Of a stretch of 22,253 bases of DNA, positions 1 through 7,265 are shown piece by piece (position 1 is the stretch's first letter; each line of letters begins with the position of its first letter). Position numbers and translations under genes: made by a program. This DNA is from a virus. Location: positions 1-22,253 of IMG/VR virus record IMGVR_UViG_3300038441_000923. One strand, written 5' to 3'. The notes under the pieces are model-generated. The model was not told where the DNA came from, did no database searches, and saw only the letters and a list, made by a program, of their open reading frames with translations.

Positions 1-423
1 GCGACCGTTGTCCCCATTCAGGGCCAGCAGGCTGATCCCTTCCTTCACCTTCGCTACGCCGGCGTAGCGATAGCACTCCACGTCAACGGTTGGGTTCTCA
101 ACTTCCGGCAGGCGACGAATGGCCGTGAGGTATTCCAGAGCCTTCGACAGGTTCCAGGCATGGACCATGCGGTCGCTCTTGGTGACGTCTTCGGCGGTGA
201 CTTCGCCGCGGCGGGAGGTCTTCGACCAGTCGATCTCGATGACGCGCTTCCGCCAGCCGATACGGATCTGACCTTCTTCGGTACTCACGAGATACCACGG
301 ATACTTCGCGCGCATGTCGTTGTAGTTTGGATGGTCAGGCCAGTAGCCGTTCTCGATCCGTTGTAACTCGGTGGCGGTGTAACCTGCGAGGCTGAACAGT
401 GCTGCTACGTCTGCTGCTTGCAT
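1..423 (-). CDS. Hypothetical phage protein, 3' end outside window
   Basis: An open frame of 141 codons starts at an ATG at 421-423 and runs off the left edge without a stop. The start has a strong SD (GAGGAG, 6 nt spacing), which overlaps the TGA stop of the upstream gene at 434-688, so the two genes are probably translationally coupled. The protein begins MQAADVAALFSLAGYTATEL and is soluble-looking, with no signal peptide or membrane segment. Several Trp and Tyr residues cluster at about residues 28-57. I do not recognise the family, and the length and C-terminus cannot be judged here. Confidence 0.8.
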   Translation of the reverse strand, partial: MQAADVAALFSLAGYTATELQRIENGYWPDHPNYNDMRAKYPWYLVSTEEGQIRIGWRKRVIEIDWSKTSRRGEVTAEDVTKSDRMVHAWNLSKALEYLTAIRRLPEVENPTVDVECYRYAGVAKVKEGISLLALNGDNGR

Positions 424-433
424 GGGGATCTCC

Positions 434-688
434 TCAGTGAATGTAGACGGTGACTTCGAGCATTTGGTTGTGGGCGGCCTGGGCCTTATAGTTGATGGTG
501 GTGCCTTCAACTTCTACGTCAGCGAACTCGTTCTCTTCGCAGACGAGCTTCTCGTCGATTTCGACGACTACGTCTTCAGGGAAGTGGCCGGTTGCGACCA
601 GGTGTGCTTTAACGTCGATGGAGCCTTCGTGACCAACTGGGAACTTGATGGTCATGCCGGTTACTTTGAATGCTTGCTGAAGTGCCAT
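434..688 (-). CDS. Small acidic hypothetical protein (84 aa)
   Basis: ATG start at 686-688 behind an AGGAG-type SD, 84 residues. The sequence (MALQQAFKVTGMTIKFPVGH...) alternates hydrophobic and charged residues like a small beta-rich fold. It is acidic (the segment VVVEIDEKLVCEENEFADVEVE is Glu/Asp-rich) and has one Cys. There is no signal peptide, membrane segment or recognisable motif. It lies 12 nt after the 701-1048 gene and 10 nt before the 1-423 gene, in one short operon of unknown proteins. Confidence 0.75.
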   Translation of the reverse strand: MALQQAFKVTGMTIKFPVGHEGSIDVKAHLVATGHFPEDVVVEIDEKLVCEENEFADVEVEGTTINYKAQAAHNQMLEVTVYIH

Positions 689-700
689 GTCGTCTAACTC

Positions 701-1048
701 CTAGTGCAATGTGGCGCTGGTATCGGGCACGCCGATGAGTTCGATCTGTATCAGGTAGAGTCCTTCATCACCCTCGCCGAAAGAAACCCCCAGATCGTAA
801 CGAGGTCCCATCTTACTGCTAGCTGGATGATACTTGCCAGACAGCTTCACGAACTTCTCACCGAACTTGGTGGTGAAGACTTCATGCAGTACGCTGAAGA
901 ACAACTCACGTTGGGAGAATTTATCAACAGTCGTCATCTCCATCACGATGAAGGTCTTGGCGAAGAGGTGTATCAGTTCCTTATTGAAGAATTCCTCCTT
1001 CTCAGGTTCTGGTACCATTAACTCGATTCTGTAGCTTTGCTTATCCAT
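701..1048 (-). CDS. Hypothetical phage protein (115 aa)
   Basis: The frame is open from 1156, but the start at 1048 is preferred because it has a GGAG SD 6 nt upstream. The extra residues from 1156 would also read through the inverted-repeat element at 1085-1175. The 115-residue product begins MDKQSYRIELMVPEPEKEEF and looks like an alpha/beta cytosolic protein. It has no membrane segment or known motif. It is the first gene after the non-coding gap 1049-1361 and carries the recurrent CCGCAAA leader just before its SD. Function unknown. Confidence 0.75.
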   Translation of the reverse strand: MDKQSYRIELMVPEPEKEEFFNKELIHLFAKTFIVMEMTTVDKFSQRELFFSVLHEVFTTKFGEKFVKLSGKYHPASSKMGPRYDLGVSFGEGDEGLYLIQIELIGVPDTSATLH

Positions 1049-1084
1049 CGTTCTCCAATTTGCGGCATAAAGGAAAGGAAATGC

Positions 1085-1175
1085 CACCTCCGGTTCTGAA
1101 CCCGCTCTGGCGGTCCCACTATCCCTGATCAAGGGAATAGCGGCGAGCCCAGACACGCTTCATATGCCGGAGGTG
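1085..1175 (-). ncRNA. Candidate structured RNA element in the 1049-1361 gap
   Basis: On the minus strand a perfect 9-bp stem (CACCTCCGG with CCGGAGGTG; arms 1167-1175 and 1085-1093) encloses two further hairpins. One is an 8-bp stem with a single bulged T (CTATTCCCT / AGGGATAG) and the other is CCGC-CAGA-GCGG. Together they could form a three-way junction of about 90 nt. It sits in the 313-nt stretch 1049-1361, which otherwise holds only doubtful tiny ORFs. The 9-bp closing stem followed by GCA resembles a tRNA acceptor, but no canonical D or T arm can be drawn. It could be a 5' UTR element of the 701-1048 gene or an independent small RNA. Confidence 0.4.
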
Positions 1176-1229
1176 ACGGTTGCATCTATACATGACGGCC
1201 TGTGAGCGCATGCCAGGGTGTTGCTTCAT
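1119..1229 (-). CDS. Possible tiny basic ORF (36 aa), doubtful
   Basis: An ATG at 1227-1229 opens a 36-residue frame (MKQHPGMRSQAVMYRCNRHL...) rich in Arg, His and Lys. Its ATG overlaps the stop of an even shorter 14-residue frame (ATGA), which in turn overlaps a 9-residue frame (TGATG), so three tiny frames are chained. There is no convincing SD; only a G-run abuts the start. It overlaps the structured element at 1085-1175, so the sequence may be constrained as RNA rather than as protein. Low confidence. Confidence 0.2.
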   Translation of the reverse strand: MKQHPGMRSQAVMYRCNRHLRHMKRVWARRYSLDQG

Positions 1230-1361
1230 CCCCCGCTACCCATCAGGTTGTCGCCAAAGTATCGCGGCATCACACAAGACGCCTAATTTGAGCGGTCATC
1301 CCGACTCGTGGTTGACTATCTACGCTTATCAGTGGGGTGGGTGATTAAGGTCCCAAAGGCG

Positions 1362-1625
1362 TCAGGGAGTCTGGGCCATGCCAAACCGAGTCCAGATCTC
1401 GGCGGCACAGCAGTTGTTGCCAAGGAATCGCCCCGGTGATTTCCACGACCACGGTCTACCGCCGATCATGCGGAGAACGTACTCGATGTAGTCATCATCT
1501 TCCTCACCTTCAGCGCAGCATTCCTCTTCTTCCCAACTAGGAGTCCGGATTGGAAGACCGATGCGTTTGACGGAGAGTTCGAGAAGTCGGAGTGCGAGAC
1601 CTAAGGCTTTGAAGGATCCAAACAT
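1362..1625 (-). CDS. Hypothetical acidic phage protein (87 aa)
   Basis: ATG at 1623-1625 with an AAGGA SD 6-7 nt upstream. The protein starts MFGSFKALGLALRLLELSVK, which could form an amphipathic helix. A strongly acidic patch follows (EEEECCAEGEEDDDY, about residues 32-46), then a Trp-rich C-terminus. Four Cys occur as two CC pairs. No known motif is seen. The 66-nt leader up to 1691 contains the CACATT motif also seen upstream of three other block-leading genes. It is followed by the non-coding gap 1049-1361. Confidence 0.65.
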   Translation of the reverse strand: MFGSFKALGLALRLLELSVKRIGLPIRTPSWEEEECCAEGEEDDDYIEYVLRMIGGRPWSWKSPGRFLGNNCCAAEIWTRFGMAQTP

Positions 1626-1654
1626 CTAAATCCTTAATGCGGCGGGTGGTGCTT

Positions 1655-1672
1655 TACATACAAGGCAATGTG
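1655..1672 (-). promoter_or_regulatory. Candidate phage promoter motif (CACATT ... TATGTA)
   Basis: On the minus strand CACATTGCC is followed by GTATGTAAAG, about 42 nt upstream of the 1362-1625 start. A similar arrangement of CACATT followed by a TATA-like hexamer occurs upstream of 3680 and 18734, and CACATT alone occurs upstream of 14322. The assignment rests on recurrence and position only. Confidence 0.3.
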
Positions 1673-1691
1673 CCAGTAAAAAGTTACGGAT

Positions 1692-2072
1692 TCACGCAAT
1701 CTTCCTGACGATCTTCCACTCGTCAATGGTGAACGACATGGTGAGGTTGACGTTGTCGCCACGCTTGAACTGACCCGGGTGCTTCTGACGCATATGGGCG
1801 CTTAGCCACTGCGACATAATCATCCTGGCATGTCGGTCAATGCGCGAGTGCGCGTACTTGGTCAGCTTCTCGACCAGACGGTTTACAGCCACACCGATTG
1901 GCCAGCTGATGGCCGCACTGTAGACCGCGATGTAGAAGAACGCGGTATCCTTATACTCGGGGATGGCGGCGAAGATAATGTCGTTAAGCCCGATCAGCAA
2001 CCAGAGCACACAAGCGAAGGCGGCGATAGAAACGAGGAAGATACAGGCCTTGTAGCGGAATGGAATGATCAA
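1692..2072 (-). CDS. Two-pass membrane protein (126 aa)
   Basis: Starts ATG at 2070-2072, overlapping the TGA of the upstream gene (ATGA), so the two are translationally coupled. Two hydrophobic segments are visible at about residues 9-33 (CIFLVSIAAFACVLWLLIGL) and 45-64 (FFYIAVYSAAISWPIGVAV). A roughly 60-residue basic, probably cytoplasmic tail follows (KLTKYAHSRIDRHARMIMSQ...). This suggests an inner-membrane protein with a soluble C-terminal domain. There is no holin or transporter signature I can name. It lies directly downstream of a phosphatase and a small soluble protein. Confidence 0.8.
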   Translation of the reverse strand: MIIPFRYKACIFLVSIAAFACVLWLLIGLNDIIFAAIPEYKDTAFFYIAVYSAAISWPIGVAVNRLVEKLTKYAHSRIDRHARMIMSQWLSAHMRQKHPGQFKRGDNVNLTMSFTIDEWKIVRKIA

Positions 2073-2386
2073 AGTGCATCCTCCAGCAGGCGCATAGGTG
2101 CGAGTTCTTCCAGCGGGTGGCTGGAGTATTGCAGGATACGCCTCTCGAAGTTAGGGTCGGTAGCTTCGATCCAGGCATACCCTTCGAAGGTCTTCACTTC
2201 AACGGCCCAGTCATCTGGCCCGAAGTCGTTACCCATGATGATGCGGAAAGGCGTATCGCCCAGCGCCTGTTTCGTCACGTCACGAATCTGCGACTCGAGG
2301 ATGTTGTACGCCTGACGCAGTTGATAGCCGCGGGCCCGGTTGGTGAGTCTACGGTTGTTACCGAAGTAGTGCTTAAGCTTGCGCAC
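2069..2386 (-). CDS. Hypothetical phage protein (105 aa)
   Basis: ATG start at 2384-2386 inside the last codons of the phosphatase gene (14-nt overlap); the stop overlaps the next start. The 105-residue protein begins MRKLKHYFGNNRRLTNRARG, a strongly basic N-terminus. It continues with a helical segment and an alpha/beta region (GPDDWAVEVKTFEGYAWIEA). It has no membrane segment or Cys. The basic N-terminus could contact nucleic acid, but nothing specific supports that. It forms a tight operon with the phosphatase and the membrane protein at 1692-2072. Confidence 0.75.
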   Translation of the reverse strand: MRKLKHYFGNNRRLTNRARGYQLRQAYNILESQIRDVTKQALGDTPFRIIMGNDFGPDDWAVEVKTFEGYAWIEATDPNFERRILQYSSHPLEELAPMRLLEDAL

Positions 2387-3059
2387 GGATAGGCTCCAGT
2401 GTTGCGAGGTTCAGGAAGGTGAAGTAACCCTTCTTCCAACCCTCGGTGTCGATGTGATGAACGTTCGCTACGATCAACGGTTCAGGTACTTTGCAGTGAC
2501 CTACGATTAGTGCCCGCAGATCTTGCACCGGACGGTCGTCGCGGATTGCGTAACGGTGACGGCTACCTTGTGCACTGTTGCGCACGAGCCATGCGATACG
2601 TTGGTCCTTGTGGTGCAGGTATTCTTTCCAGGTAGCCCAGGTGTCGAACATCACGTCAGCGTGAACGATACCTACCAAGCCGCCTTCGGTTTCGATCTCC
2701 ATGCCAATCGGGAGACGGGCGAAGAAAGTAGCCCACTCATCCTTCATGGTTTCACTGAAGTTCTGGAACCAGGAGCCGCCTTCGCTGACCCACTTGTCTA
2801 CAGGGCGCTGACGCCAGTCCACGACATACTGGTCGTGGTTACCGCATACTGCATGAAACCATGGCTGAGTCAACCACCAGAGCGCTTGACTACTCTGAGG
2901 ACCACGGTCAACCAGATCACCTACGCTGAACAGGCGATCGAAATCTTTGTTGAAACCAATATCCTCAAGCCCCCGCTCAAGACGGTCCCAGCAACCATGG
3001 ATGTCCCCGACCGCAATGTCACGGCCCAAAAGGTTCTTTGGAAAGCGAGTAACTAACAT
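2373..3059 (-). CDS. Lambda-type Ser/Thr protein phosphatase (metallophosphoesterase)
   Basis: Dephosphorylates phosphoproteins using a dinuclear metal centre. The PPP-family motifs are in the right order and spacing: GDIHG (residues 18-22, D19 and H21), GDLVDRG (47-53, D48), GNHD (73-76, N74 and H75), VHAD (H133) and VGHC (H188). These match the metal ligands and catalytic residues of phage lambda phosphatase, and the 228-residue length fits that protein (about 221). A GGSWFQN stretch between motifs III and IV also matches the lambda enzyme. The ATG at 3057-3059 has an AGGAG SD. It heads a three-gene overlapping operon. The enzyme class is secure; the substrate is unknown. Confidence 0.93.
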   Translation of the reverse strand: MLVTRFPKNLLGRDIAVGDIHGCWDRLERGLEDIGFNKDFDRLFSVGDLVDRGPQSSQALWWLTQPWFHAVCGNHDQYVVDWRQRPVDKWVSEGGSWFQNFSETMKDEWATFFARLPIGMEIETEGGLVGIVHADVMFDTWATWKEYLHHKDQRIAWLVRNSAQGSRHRYAIRDDRPVQDLRALIVGHCKVPEPLIVANVHHIDTEGWKKGYFTFLNLATLEPIRAQA

Positions 3060-3104
3060 CTGAATCTCCTGATATTATTCAATTTCCCGGGCCTGCCGAA
3101 GATG

Positions 3105-3680
3105 CTAAAAGTAGTAATTCGAGTTCCCGATTCGTTTGTTGAGTTTTCCTGCGACGCCGCGTTCTACCTCGATGCTTTGACGAGTGCCCGAGAAGCCCCT
3201 GGTCTTGAACAGGACTACTTCGCATGCAACTCGATCTATGTTTAAGAAGTTCATCAGAGAGTGGGCAGCGGCTGCCACCATCTCGTGTTCGTTAGCGATG
3301 ATCCACTTCCGGTCTTCCAACGTTTGTTGGTGATAGTAGCCGTGGGGGTGTTTATTACCATCCTGCATCGCCGACACCTTAGGATCGCGTAGCTTGATGT
3401 CCAGCGGGATAGCCTCACCCTCGTAGATCACGAATCCCGGGAAACCCATCTTCGAGATTTCAGTGGAGCACTCGTACAAGTCGAGCAATCCTTCACAGAG
3501 GAAGTAGACCATCTCCTTACGACCGGTAGCATCGATGACCTTGTTGACCATCGCTTCCCGGACGGACGGAGTGGAGCGCTTCGATAACTTGATGAGTCTT
3601 TTCTTCTGTTCCTTCTTATCTGTTACGTATTCGACAATAAGCGCCATTCGCAGCAATGCGTCGAGAGGATCGTAAGCCAT
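3105..3680 (-). CDS. Hypothetical phage protein (191 aa)
   Basis: The frame extends upstream to a TTG at 3693-3695 and an ATG at 3687-3689. The ATG at 3678-3680 (MAYDPLDALL) is preferred because a GGGAA SD lies at a usable distance. The protein is largely helical and basic in the first 60 residues (DKKEQKKRLIKLSKRSTPSV), with a more hydrophobic alpha/beta core later. It has no signal peptide or membrane segment, and I recognise no catalytic motif. It follows a terminator and candidate promoter region (3696-3773), so it probably starts a new transcript that includes the phosphatase operon. Confidence 0.75.
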   Translation of the reverse strand: MAYDPLDALLRMALIVEYVTDKKEQKKRLIKLSKRSTPSVREAMVNKVIDATGRKEMVYFLCEGLLDLYECSTEISKMGFPGFVIYEGEAIPLDIKLRDPKVSAMQDGNKHPHGYYHQQTLEDRKWIIANEHEMVAAAAHSLMNFLNIDRVACEVVLFKTRGFSGTRQSIEVERGVAGKLNKRIGNSNYYF

Positions 3681-3706
3681 GACACACATTCCCAATTGAT
3701 ATCTAT

Positions 3707-3718
3707 TCTATAATGTGT
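3707..3718 (-). promoter_or_regulatory. Candidate promoter (CACATT + TATAGA)
   Basis: Minus-strand CACATTATAGA, with TATAGA at 3707-3712, lies about 30 nt upstream of the 3105-3680 start and just after the terminator at 3744-3773. A weak -35-like TTTATT sits 17 nt upstream of TATAGA. The same CACATT core with a downstream TATAGA occurs before the 18456-18734 gene. This is recurrence-based inference. Confidence 0.35.
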
Positions 3719-3743
3719 CATTGTAACAAAATAAAAGAGATGA

Positions 3744-3773
3744 AAATGCCGGGGCTTAATCGCCCCGGCATTT
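3744..3773 (-). terminator. Rho-independent terminator (12-bp stem)
   Basis: A perfect 12-bp inverted repeat (AAATGCCGGGGC / GCCCCGGCATTT) with a 6-nt loop. On the minus strand it is followed by TTTTC and, a little later, TTTTATTTTG. It lies just after the stop of the 30-residue gene at 3780-3872 and ends the 5490-3780 block. The A/T-rich flanks could make it work in both directions. Confidence 0.8.
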
Positions 3774-3779
3774 ATGCTG

Positions 3780-3872
3780 TCACTTACCGTTCTTGCCGTA
3801 TTTCTCGATAAGTGCATTGAGCCCAATGAGGGCCAGTCCGATGATTACGATCCAACCAACAATAGTAGCCAT
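3780..3872 (-). CDS. Tiny single-pass membrane protein (30 aa)
   Basis: ATG at 3870-3872 preceded by a strong AGGAG SD (CTAGGAGACACGC). The 30-residue product is almost entirely one transmembrane helix (about residues 3-22, MATIVGWIVIIGLALIGLNA) followed by a short basic tail ending KYGKNGK. It lies 9 nt after the 3882-4220 gene and is followed at once by a strong terminator, which supports a real last gene of an operon. Function unknown; single-helix peptides of this kind can be holin-like or modulators of membrane proteins. Confidence 0.7.
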   Translation of the reverse strand: MATIVGWIVIIGLALIGLNALIEKYGKNGK

Positions 3873-3881
3873 GCGTGTCTC

Positions 3882-4220
3882 CTAGTCTAAGCTTTCGATT
3901 TCGATAGCGTGGGCCTGTGCGATCCCTACTGCTGGGATAGCGGAAGCGTCACGCTGGTAGGTGTTGATGATCTCACCGGCGCTTTCAGCACCGAGGACGT
4001 GGAGCATGAACGTGTAGACGGACATGTCCAGCCACGCATTCTCAGCATCCAGTTCGGTCAGCAGACGCGCCACTTCACCTTGCAGGTAACGAGCCAACAC
4101 TTCTTGGTTGGGCTGGTCACGGAACAAGTCGAGTGGGATGCGCTGAGCATTGGCGAGATATTTGAAGCGTTCCAGCAACTCTCCGCTGAACTTGGCGGAG
4201 AGGAAGTCGAGAATATCCAC
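3882..4220 (-). CDS. Hypothetical helical phage protein (112 aa)
   Basis: Begins with GTG at 4218-4220, chosen because a perfect AAGGAG SD stands 5 nt upstream and no ATG is near. The 112 residues are mostly helical and acidic (MDILDFLSAKFSGELLERFK..., with LLTELDAENAWLDM mid-protein). There is no membrane segment or known motif. It is separated from the 67-residue gene upstream by 9 nt and probably shares its transcript. Confidence 0.75.
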   Translation of the reverse strand: MDILDFLSAKFSGELLERFKYLANAQRIPLDLFRDQPNQEVLARYLQGEVARLLTELDAENAWLDMSVYTFMLHVLGAESAGEIINTYQRDASAIPAVGIAQAHAIEIESLD

Positions 4221-4229
4221 GAGGACTCC

Positions 4230-4433
4230 TTAGAAGAAGCCGAGGTCTATACCTCCGGCCTTGATGCTGATTACTGGACTACCGTTAAAGTAGTCGAGCG
4301 TCATCTCCACATCTGGCGTGACGATGATGATCGATTCGGCGTCCGTGAACTGATCAGGGGTGATCGCGTTTTCCTCGAGTAACTCGAGGAGACGATCATT
4401 GATCTGCTTTGCCCCACGAATTACTTCCGGCAT
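4230..4433 (-). CDS. Small acidic hypothetical protein (67 aa)
   Basis: ATG at 4431-4433 with a near-perfect AGGAGGT SD. The 67-residue acidic protein (MPEVIRGAKQINDRLLELLE...) appears to have an N-terminal helix and then beta strands (SIIIVTPDVEMTLDYF). There is no membrane segment or recognised motif. The strong SD suggests high expression. It lies 12 nt after the membrane protein at 4446-4985. Confidence 0.75.
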   Translation of the reverse strand: MPEVIRGAKQINDRLLELLEENAITPDQFTDAESIIIVTPDVEMTLDYFNGSPVISIKAGGIDLGFF

Positions 4434-4445
4434 AACGATTACCTC

Positions 4446-4985
4446 CTACTTGCAGAATTCGCGATCGGTGAATACCGTTCGCTTATTGCCGACCATGACT
4501 ACATATTGGTCAGCATGTTCGATGGGAAGATTACCGAACTCCCCTTTGCTTGCATTCTTCCACCACCACGACCCATCCTTCATAAGACCGATGACTTCGA
4601 TGTTGTCGCCGGTAAGTTTGATGGTGGTCTTCTCGGTGGACTGCTGTTTGTCAATGTGGCGGTACGCACCGTAGAAGTCAGTGTAAGGCATACCGAAGGT
4701 TCTGGTACCGTTGACGATGACGTCGTTCTTGTTCACGCGGCAGTCTTGCGGATAACTCAGGTAGCCAGTCTTACGACTGTCCCAGCCAGCCCAGCCGATG
4801 GCCGAGAGGATGATGATGCCAACAGTCACGACCAAGAGGTAGAACCGGATCATGAACTTACGAGCACTGGCCAATACATCGTTGTGCTTCTGGACCATCT
4901 TGTCGCGTGCAGCGATACCTGGATCGATGCGAGCATCTACAGGAATCAGGTCGTTCAGTTCATCTTTGTTTTGTTCGGCGGACAT
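4446..4985 (-). CDS. Bitopic membrane protein with periplasmic domain (179 aa)
   Basis: Residues 1-44 are hydrophilic (MSAEQNKDELNDLIPVDARI...). Residues 45-69 form one transmembrane helix (FMIRFYLLVVTVGIIILSAI) flanked by basic residues on the N-terminal side. The remaining 110 residues are polar, with two Cys (in DCRVNKND and at the C-terminus, FCK) that could form a disulfide in the periplasm. The positive-inside pattern predicts N-in/C-out topology. No family is recognised. The start has an AGGAG-type SD, and the gap to the upstream gene is only 4 nt. Confidence 0.8.
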   Translation of the reverse strand: MSAEQNKDELNDLIPVDARIDPGIAARDKMVQKHNDVLASARKFMIRFYLLVVTVGIIILSAIGWAGWDSRKTGYLSYPQDCRVNKNDVIVNGTRTFGMPYTDFYGAYRHIDKQQSTEKTTIKLTGDNIEVIGLMKDGSWWWKNASKGEFGNLPIEHADQYVVMVGNKRTVFTDREFCK

Positions 4986-4989
4986 CTTG

Positions 4990-5490
4990 TCACTCCTGGT
5001 TTAAGCGTAGGTGGTCAGTTACCGGTTGTAGAGGTAAACGTCCTTCGCTGAGTACGCAATTGATGAGGTCGGGTAGCTGTTCGAAAATACCCGGCACGTA
5101 TTCGTTGAAGTTGACGCAGTGAAGTAACTCCAACTTTCTGTACGCTTCTTTTGCTCGAGGCGGTTGGATCAAGTTGAAACCATCGATCGCTCGATCTAGG
5201 GCGCAGATGCTGAACCAGCCTTGCCGGAACATTTTATCTACTTCCCGTACGAGGTTGGCTAAGCGCTGCACTTCCCAAGGATCGTTCGGATCATTAGGTT
5301 CCGGGAACACGATCTGATCGGTTAGACGATTGCGTGGAATTGTCTTGATCTGTCGCGGTTGGTGATGGTCTTGTCTGGCGATATGCCCCATGGCTTGTAG
5401 CGCCAAGAAGACGTCAGCCACGGAGGTTTCGTGAGAGAGCTTGGGTTTATTCTTAACCCATTGGACTTCGATCAATCCAAATAGTTTCAC
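4990..5490 (-). CDS. Hypothetical phage protein (166 aa)
   Basis: Begins with GTG at 5488-5490 behind an AGGAG SD; the ATG inside AGGAGAATGGC is out of frame and stops at once. The first gene after the 5517-5538 terminator, it carries the recurrent CCGCAAA leader. The protein (MKLFGLIEVQWVKNKPKLSH...) is basic, with a helical C-terminal half (KEAYRKLELLHCVNFNEYVP). No catalytic or binding motif is evident. It heads a block of five short genes running down to the terminator at 3744. Confidence 0.75.
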   Translation of the reverse strand: MKLFGLIEVQWVKNKPKLSHETSVADVFLALQAMGHIARQDHHQPRQIKTIPRNRLTDQIVFPEPNDPNDPWEVQRLANLVREVDKMFRQGWFSICALDRAIDGFNLIQPPRAKEAYRKLELLHCVNFNEYVPGIFEQLPDLINCVLSEGRLPLQPVTDHLRLNQE

Positions 5491-5510
5491 GCCATTCTCC
5501 TGTTTGCGGA

Positions 5511-5538
5511 ATAAAGGCCGGGTGGTTTCCCACCCGGC
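5511..5538 (-). terminator. Rho-independent terminator with GAAA tetraloop
   Basis: A 9-bp GC-rich stem (GCCGGGTGG / CCACCCGGC) capped on the minus strand by GAAA and followed by CTTTATT. It lies 8 nt after the stop of the 5546-7207 gene and ends that transcript. Its tail runs directly into the CCGCAAACAGGAG leader of the next gene, leaving almost no room for a separate promoter, so the downstream block may rely on read-through. Confidence 0.85.
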
Positions 5539-5545
5539 TCGGAAC

Positions 5546-7207
5546 TTACTCGACGCGGTCGATCAAGTAGTCGGCTTTGCCGAACTCGGTCTCAACGCGG
5601 ATGATGAACGGAGCACCAGCTGCTGGACGCAGACCGATGACAGGACGCTCAACGTCGATTTCCAGAGTGCCGCCGTCGGAGTAAGCGCTGATCACACGCT
5701 CGATTTCTTTCAGCTCGTGGCGCAGCAGCTCGTTGAACAGGCAGAGCTTGCGATTGTTGGTTTCCTTCAGACCTTCGATCACCAGGATGTCACCGGCGTA
5801 CTTCGCAGCCGATTCGCCACCAGTCCAGGTAGCCGGGATCGGCAGAACACCAACCACGTCGTACAGCTTGTTCGGAACCATGTTGTACTGACGCATGTCA
5901 ACCAGCTCGGTGCTGGTGAACCAGCAGAAGCGGTTGCGATTGTCTTCGTGGTCGTAGAAGAACAGACGACCGGCGTCTTCCTTCGTCGGCGCGGTAACGC
6001 AGAAGAAGTTGCCGTGCGAGATCGCCGGACGAGCCTGCATGGTGCGAGCAGTCGGCAGAACCTTCTGGCAGAACACCGCCCAGGTCATGGTCACCGCAGG
6101 AGCGATGTGCTCTGCGATCTTCGGTTGCGCTTGATCCTGCTTGGTGGTCAGGTTACCGAACAGCTTCTTCTCGGGTTCCTTGACTTCCAGCGGGTTCGGC
6201 GACCAGGTGAAGCGATCGGTGACTTCCGGGATGCGCGCCAGACGACGTCCGAGGTCGCCTTCGTCCAGACCCAGCTCTTCGAAGACTTTGCGAGCGCGCT
6301 CGACGTTGCCTTCGGATGGAGCAGCGGTCTGCTTACGGTAGTTGACCGGGTCGATCTTCTCCATGAACATCGCCTTGGCGCGAGTGGTGGAGTTACCCTT
6401 GAGGATAGGCTCCAGCAGCATGTTGGCCACGACGTTGTTGCCGACGCGAGGGAAGGTCGGGTTGATGGCCATACCGGTAGCTACAGCGCGCCAGATGTAG
6501 TTGCGCAGCAGGGTACCTTGCAGGCCCAGATCGTCCTTCGCCTTGACAACACCGTGGAACCACTTGAGCAGTTCGGTGTGGTCATTGGCCAGCTGACCGC
6601 AGGACTCGGAGATCACCACGGCAGCCGAGATGGCTTGCAGCGGGTAGCGCTTGATCGCCTTTTCCAGCAGGTCGAAGTTCTCGGCGTAACGCCCGATGTT
6701 GTCGGCAACGTTTTCCGGCAGGCAGACCTGACGAACCAGGTCATCCGGCAGGAAGTAGTGCGACCACTTGACCGGGTTGCCGTCTTGATGACCGTCGGTG
6801 AGTTCTTCGCCCCACTGGTTGTGCTCGGTCCAGAAGTAGCCGGACACGCCTTCGCGACGGACCTGCTGCTCTACCGCCTTGATGGAGGCGCGGTATTCTT
6901 CAGGCACCGCATTGGCGTCCCAAAGGGCCGGTACGGTTTTGCCTTCAGGGGTGATGAAGACCAGGTGGCCGAAGCGCTCGAAGAACAACCGGCAGCTGGT
7001 GCAGGTGTTGTGCTTCTGCTGATCTTCAGGGAAGGCCTTACGGTAAATGGTCGACAGACCTTTACCTTTGGTGGAGTACAGGTGCGGACCGTAGGAGGCG
7101 AAGTTCTCCTTGAAGGTCTGGATAGCCAGCGCCTGCGCTCTGTGGAAGTTGGCACCCGAAGCCGACACTACTTCAGTTGCGGTGGTACCTACTGCTTCTT
7201 GAGACAT
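5546..7207 (-). CDS. Large conserved-looking phage protein of unknown function (553 aa)
   Basis: The longest gene in the window. ATG at 7205-7207 with an AAGGA SD and the CCGCAAA leader. The protein has a possible CxxC motif (C69 and C72, TCTSCRLFFERFGH), which could bind metal with other Cys or His residues or simply be structural. A mixed alpha/beta body and a beta-rich C-terminus (EIDVERPVIGLRPAAGAPFI) follow. It has no signal peptide, membrane segment or Walker motif. A dedicated terminator just downstream and GC-biased third positions suggest high expression. I could not link it confidently to a named family; it might be a virion or host-takeover protein. Confidence 0.85.
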   Translation of the reverse strand: MSQEAVGTTATEVVSASGANFHRAQALAIQTFKENFASYGPHLYSTKGKGLSTIYRKAFPEDQQKHNTCTSCRLFFERFGHLVFITPEGKTVPALWDANAVPEEYRASIKAVEQQVRREGVSGYFWTEHNQWGEELTDGHQDGNPVKWSHYFLPDDLVRQVCLPENVADNIGRYAENFDLLEKAIKRYPLQAISAAVVISESCGQLANDHTELLKWFHGVVKAKDDLGLQGTLLRNYIWRAVATGMAINPTFPRVGNNVVANMLLEPILKGNSTTRAKAMFMEKIDPVNYRKQTAAPSEGNVERARKVFEELGLDEGDLGRRLARIPEVTDRFTWSPNPLEVKEPEKKLFGNLTTKQDQAQPKIAEHIAPAVTMTWAVFCQKVLPTARTMQARPAISHGNFFCVTAPTKEDAGRLFFYDHEDNRNRFCWFTSTELVDMRQYNMVPNKLYDVVGVLPIPATWTGGESAAKYAGDILVIEGLKETNNRKLCLFNELLRHELKEIERVISAYSDGGTLEIDVERPVIGLRPAAGAPFIIRVETEFGKADYLIDRVE

Positions 7208-7265
7208 GTTACATTCCTTGTTTGCGGGATTTACATCTAATGGTCTTGTGGTTTATCTTTTTACG

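Noticed and set aside
1085-1175. A tRNA in the 1049-1361 gap
   Set aside because: The 9-bp closing stem and the following GCA look like an acceptor end, but there is no D arm, T arm or anticodon loop.
5441-7240. 599-codon open frame on the plus strand
   Set aside because: Antisense to the 553-residue gene, which has a proper SD and terminator. The plus-strand frame has none and crosses the terminator hairpin at 5517-5538.
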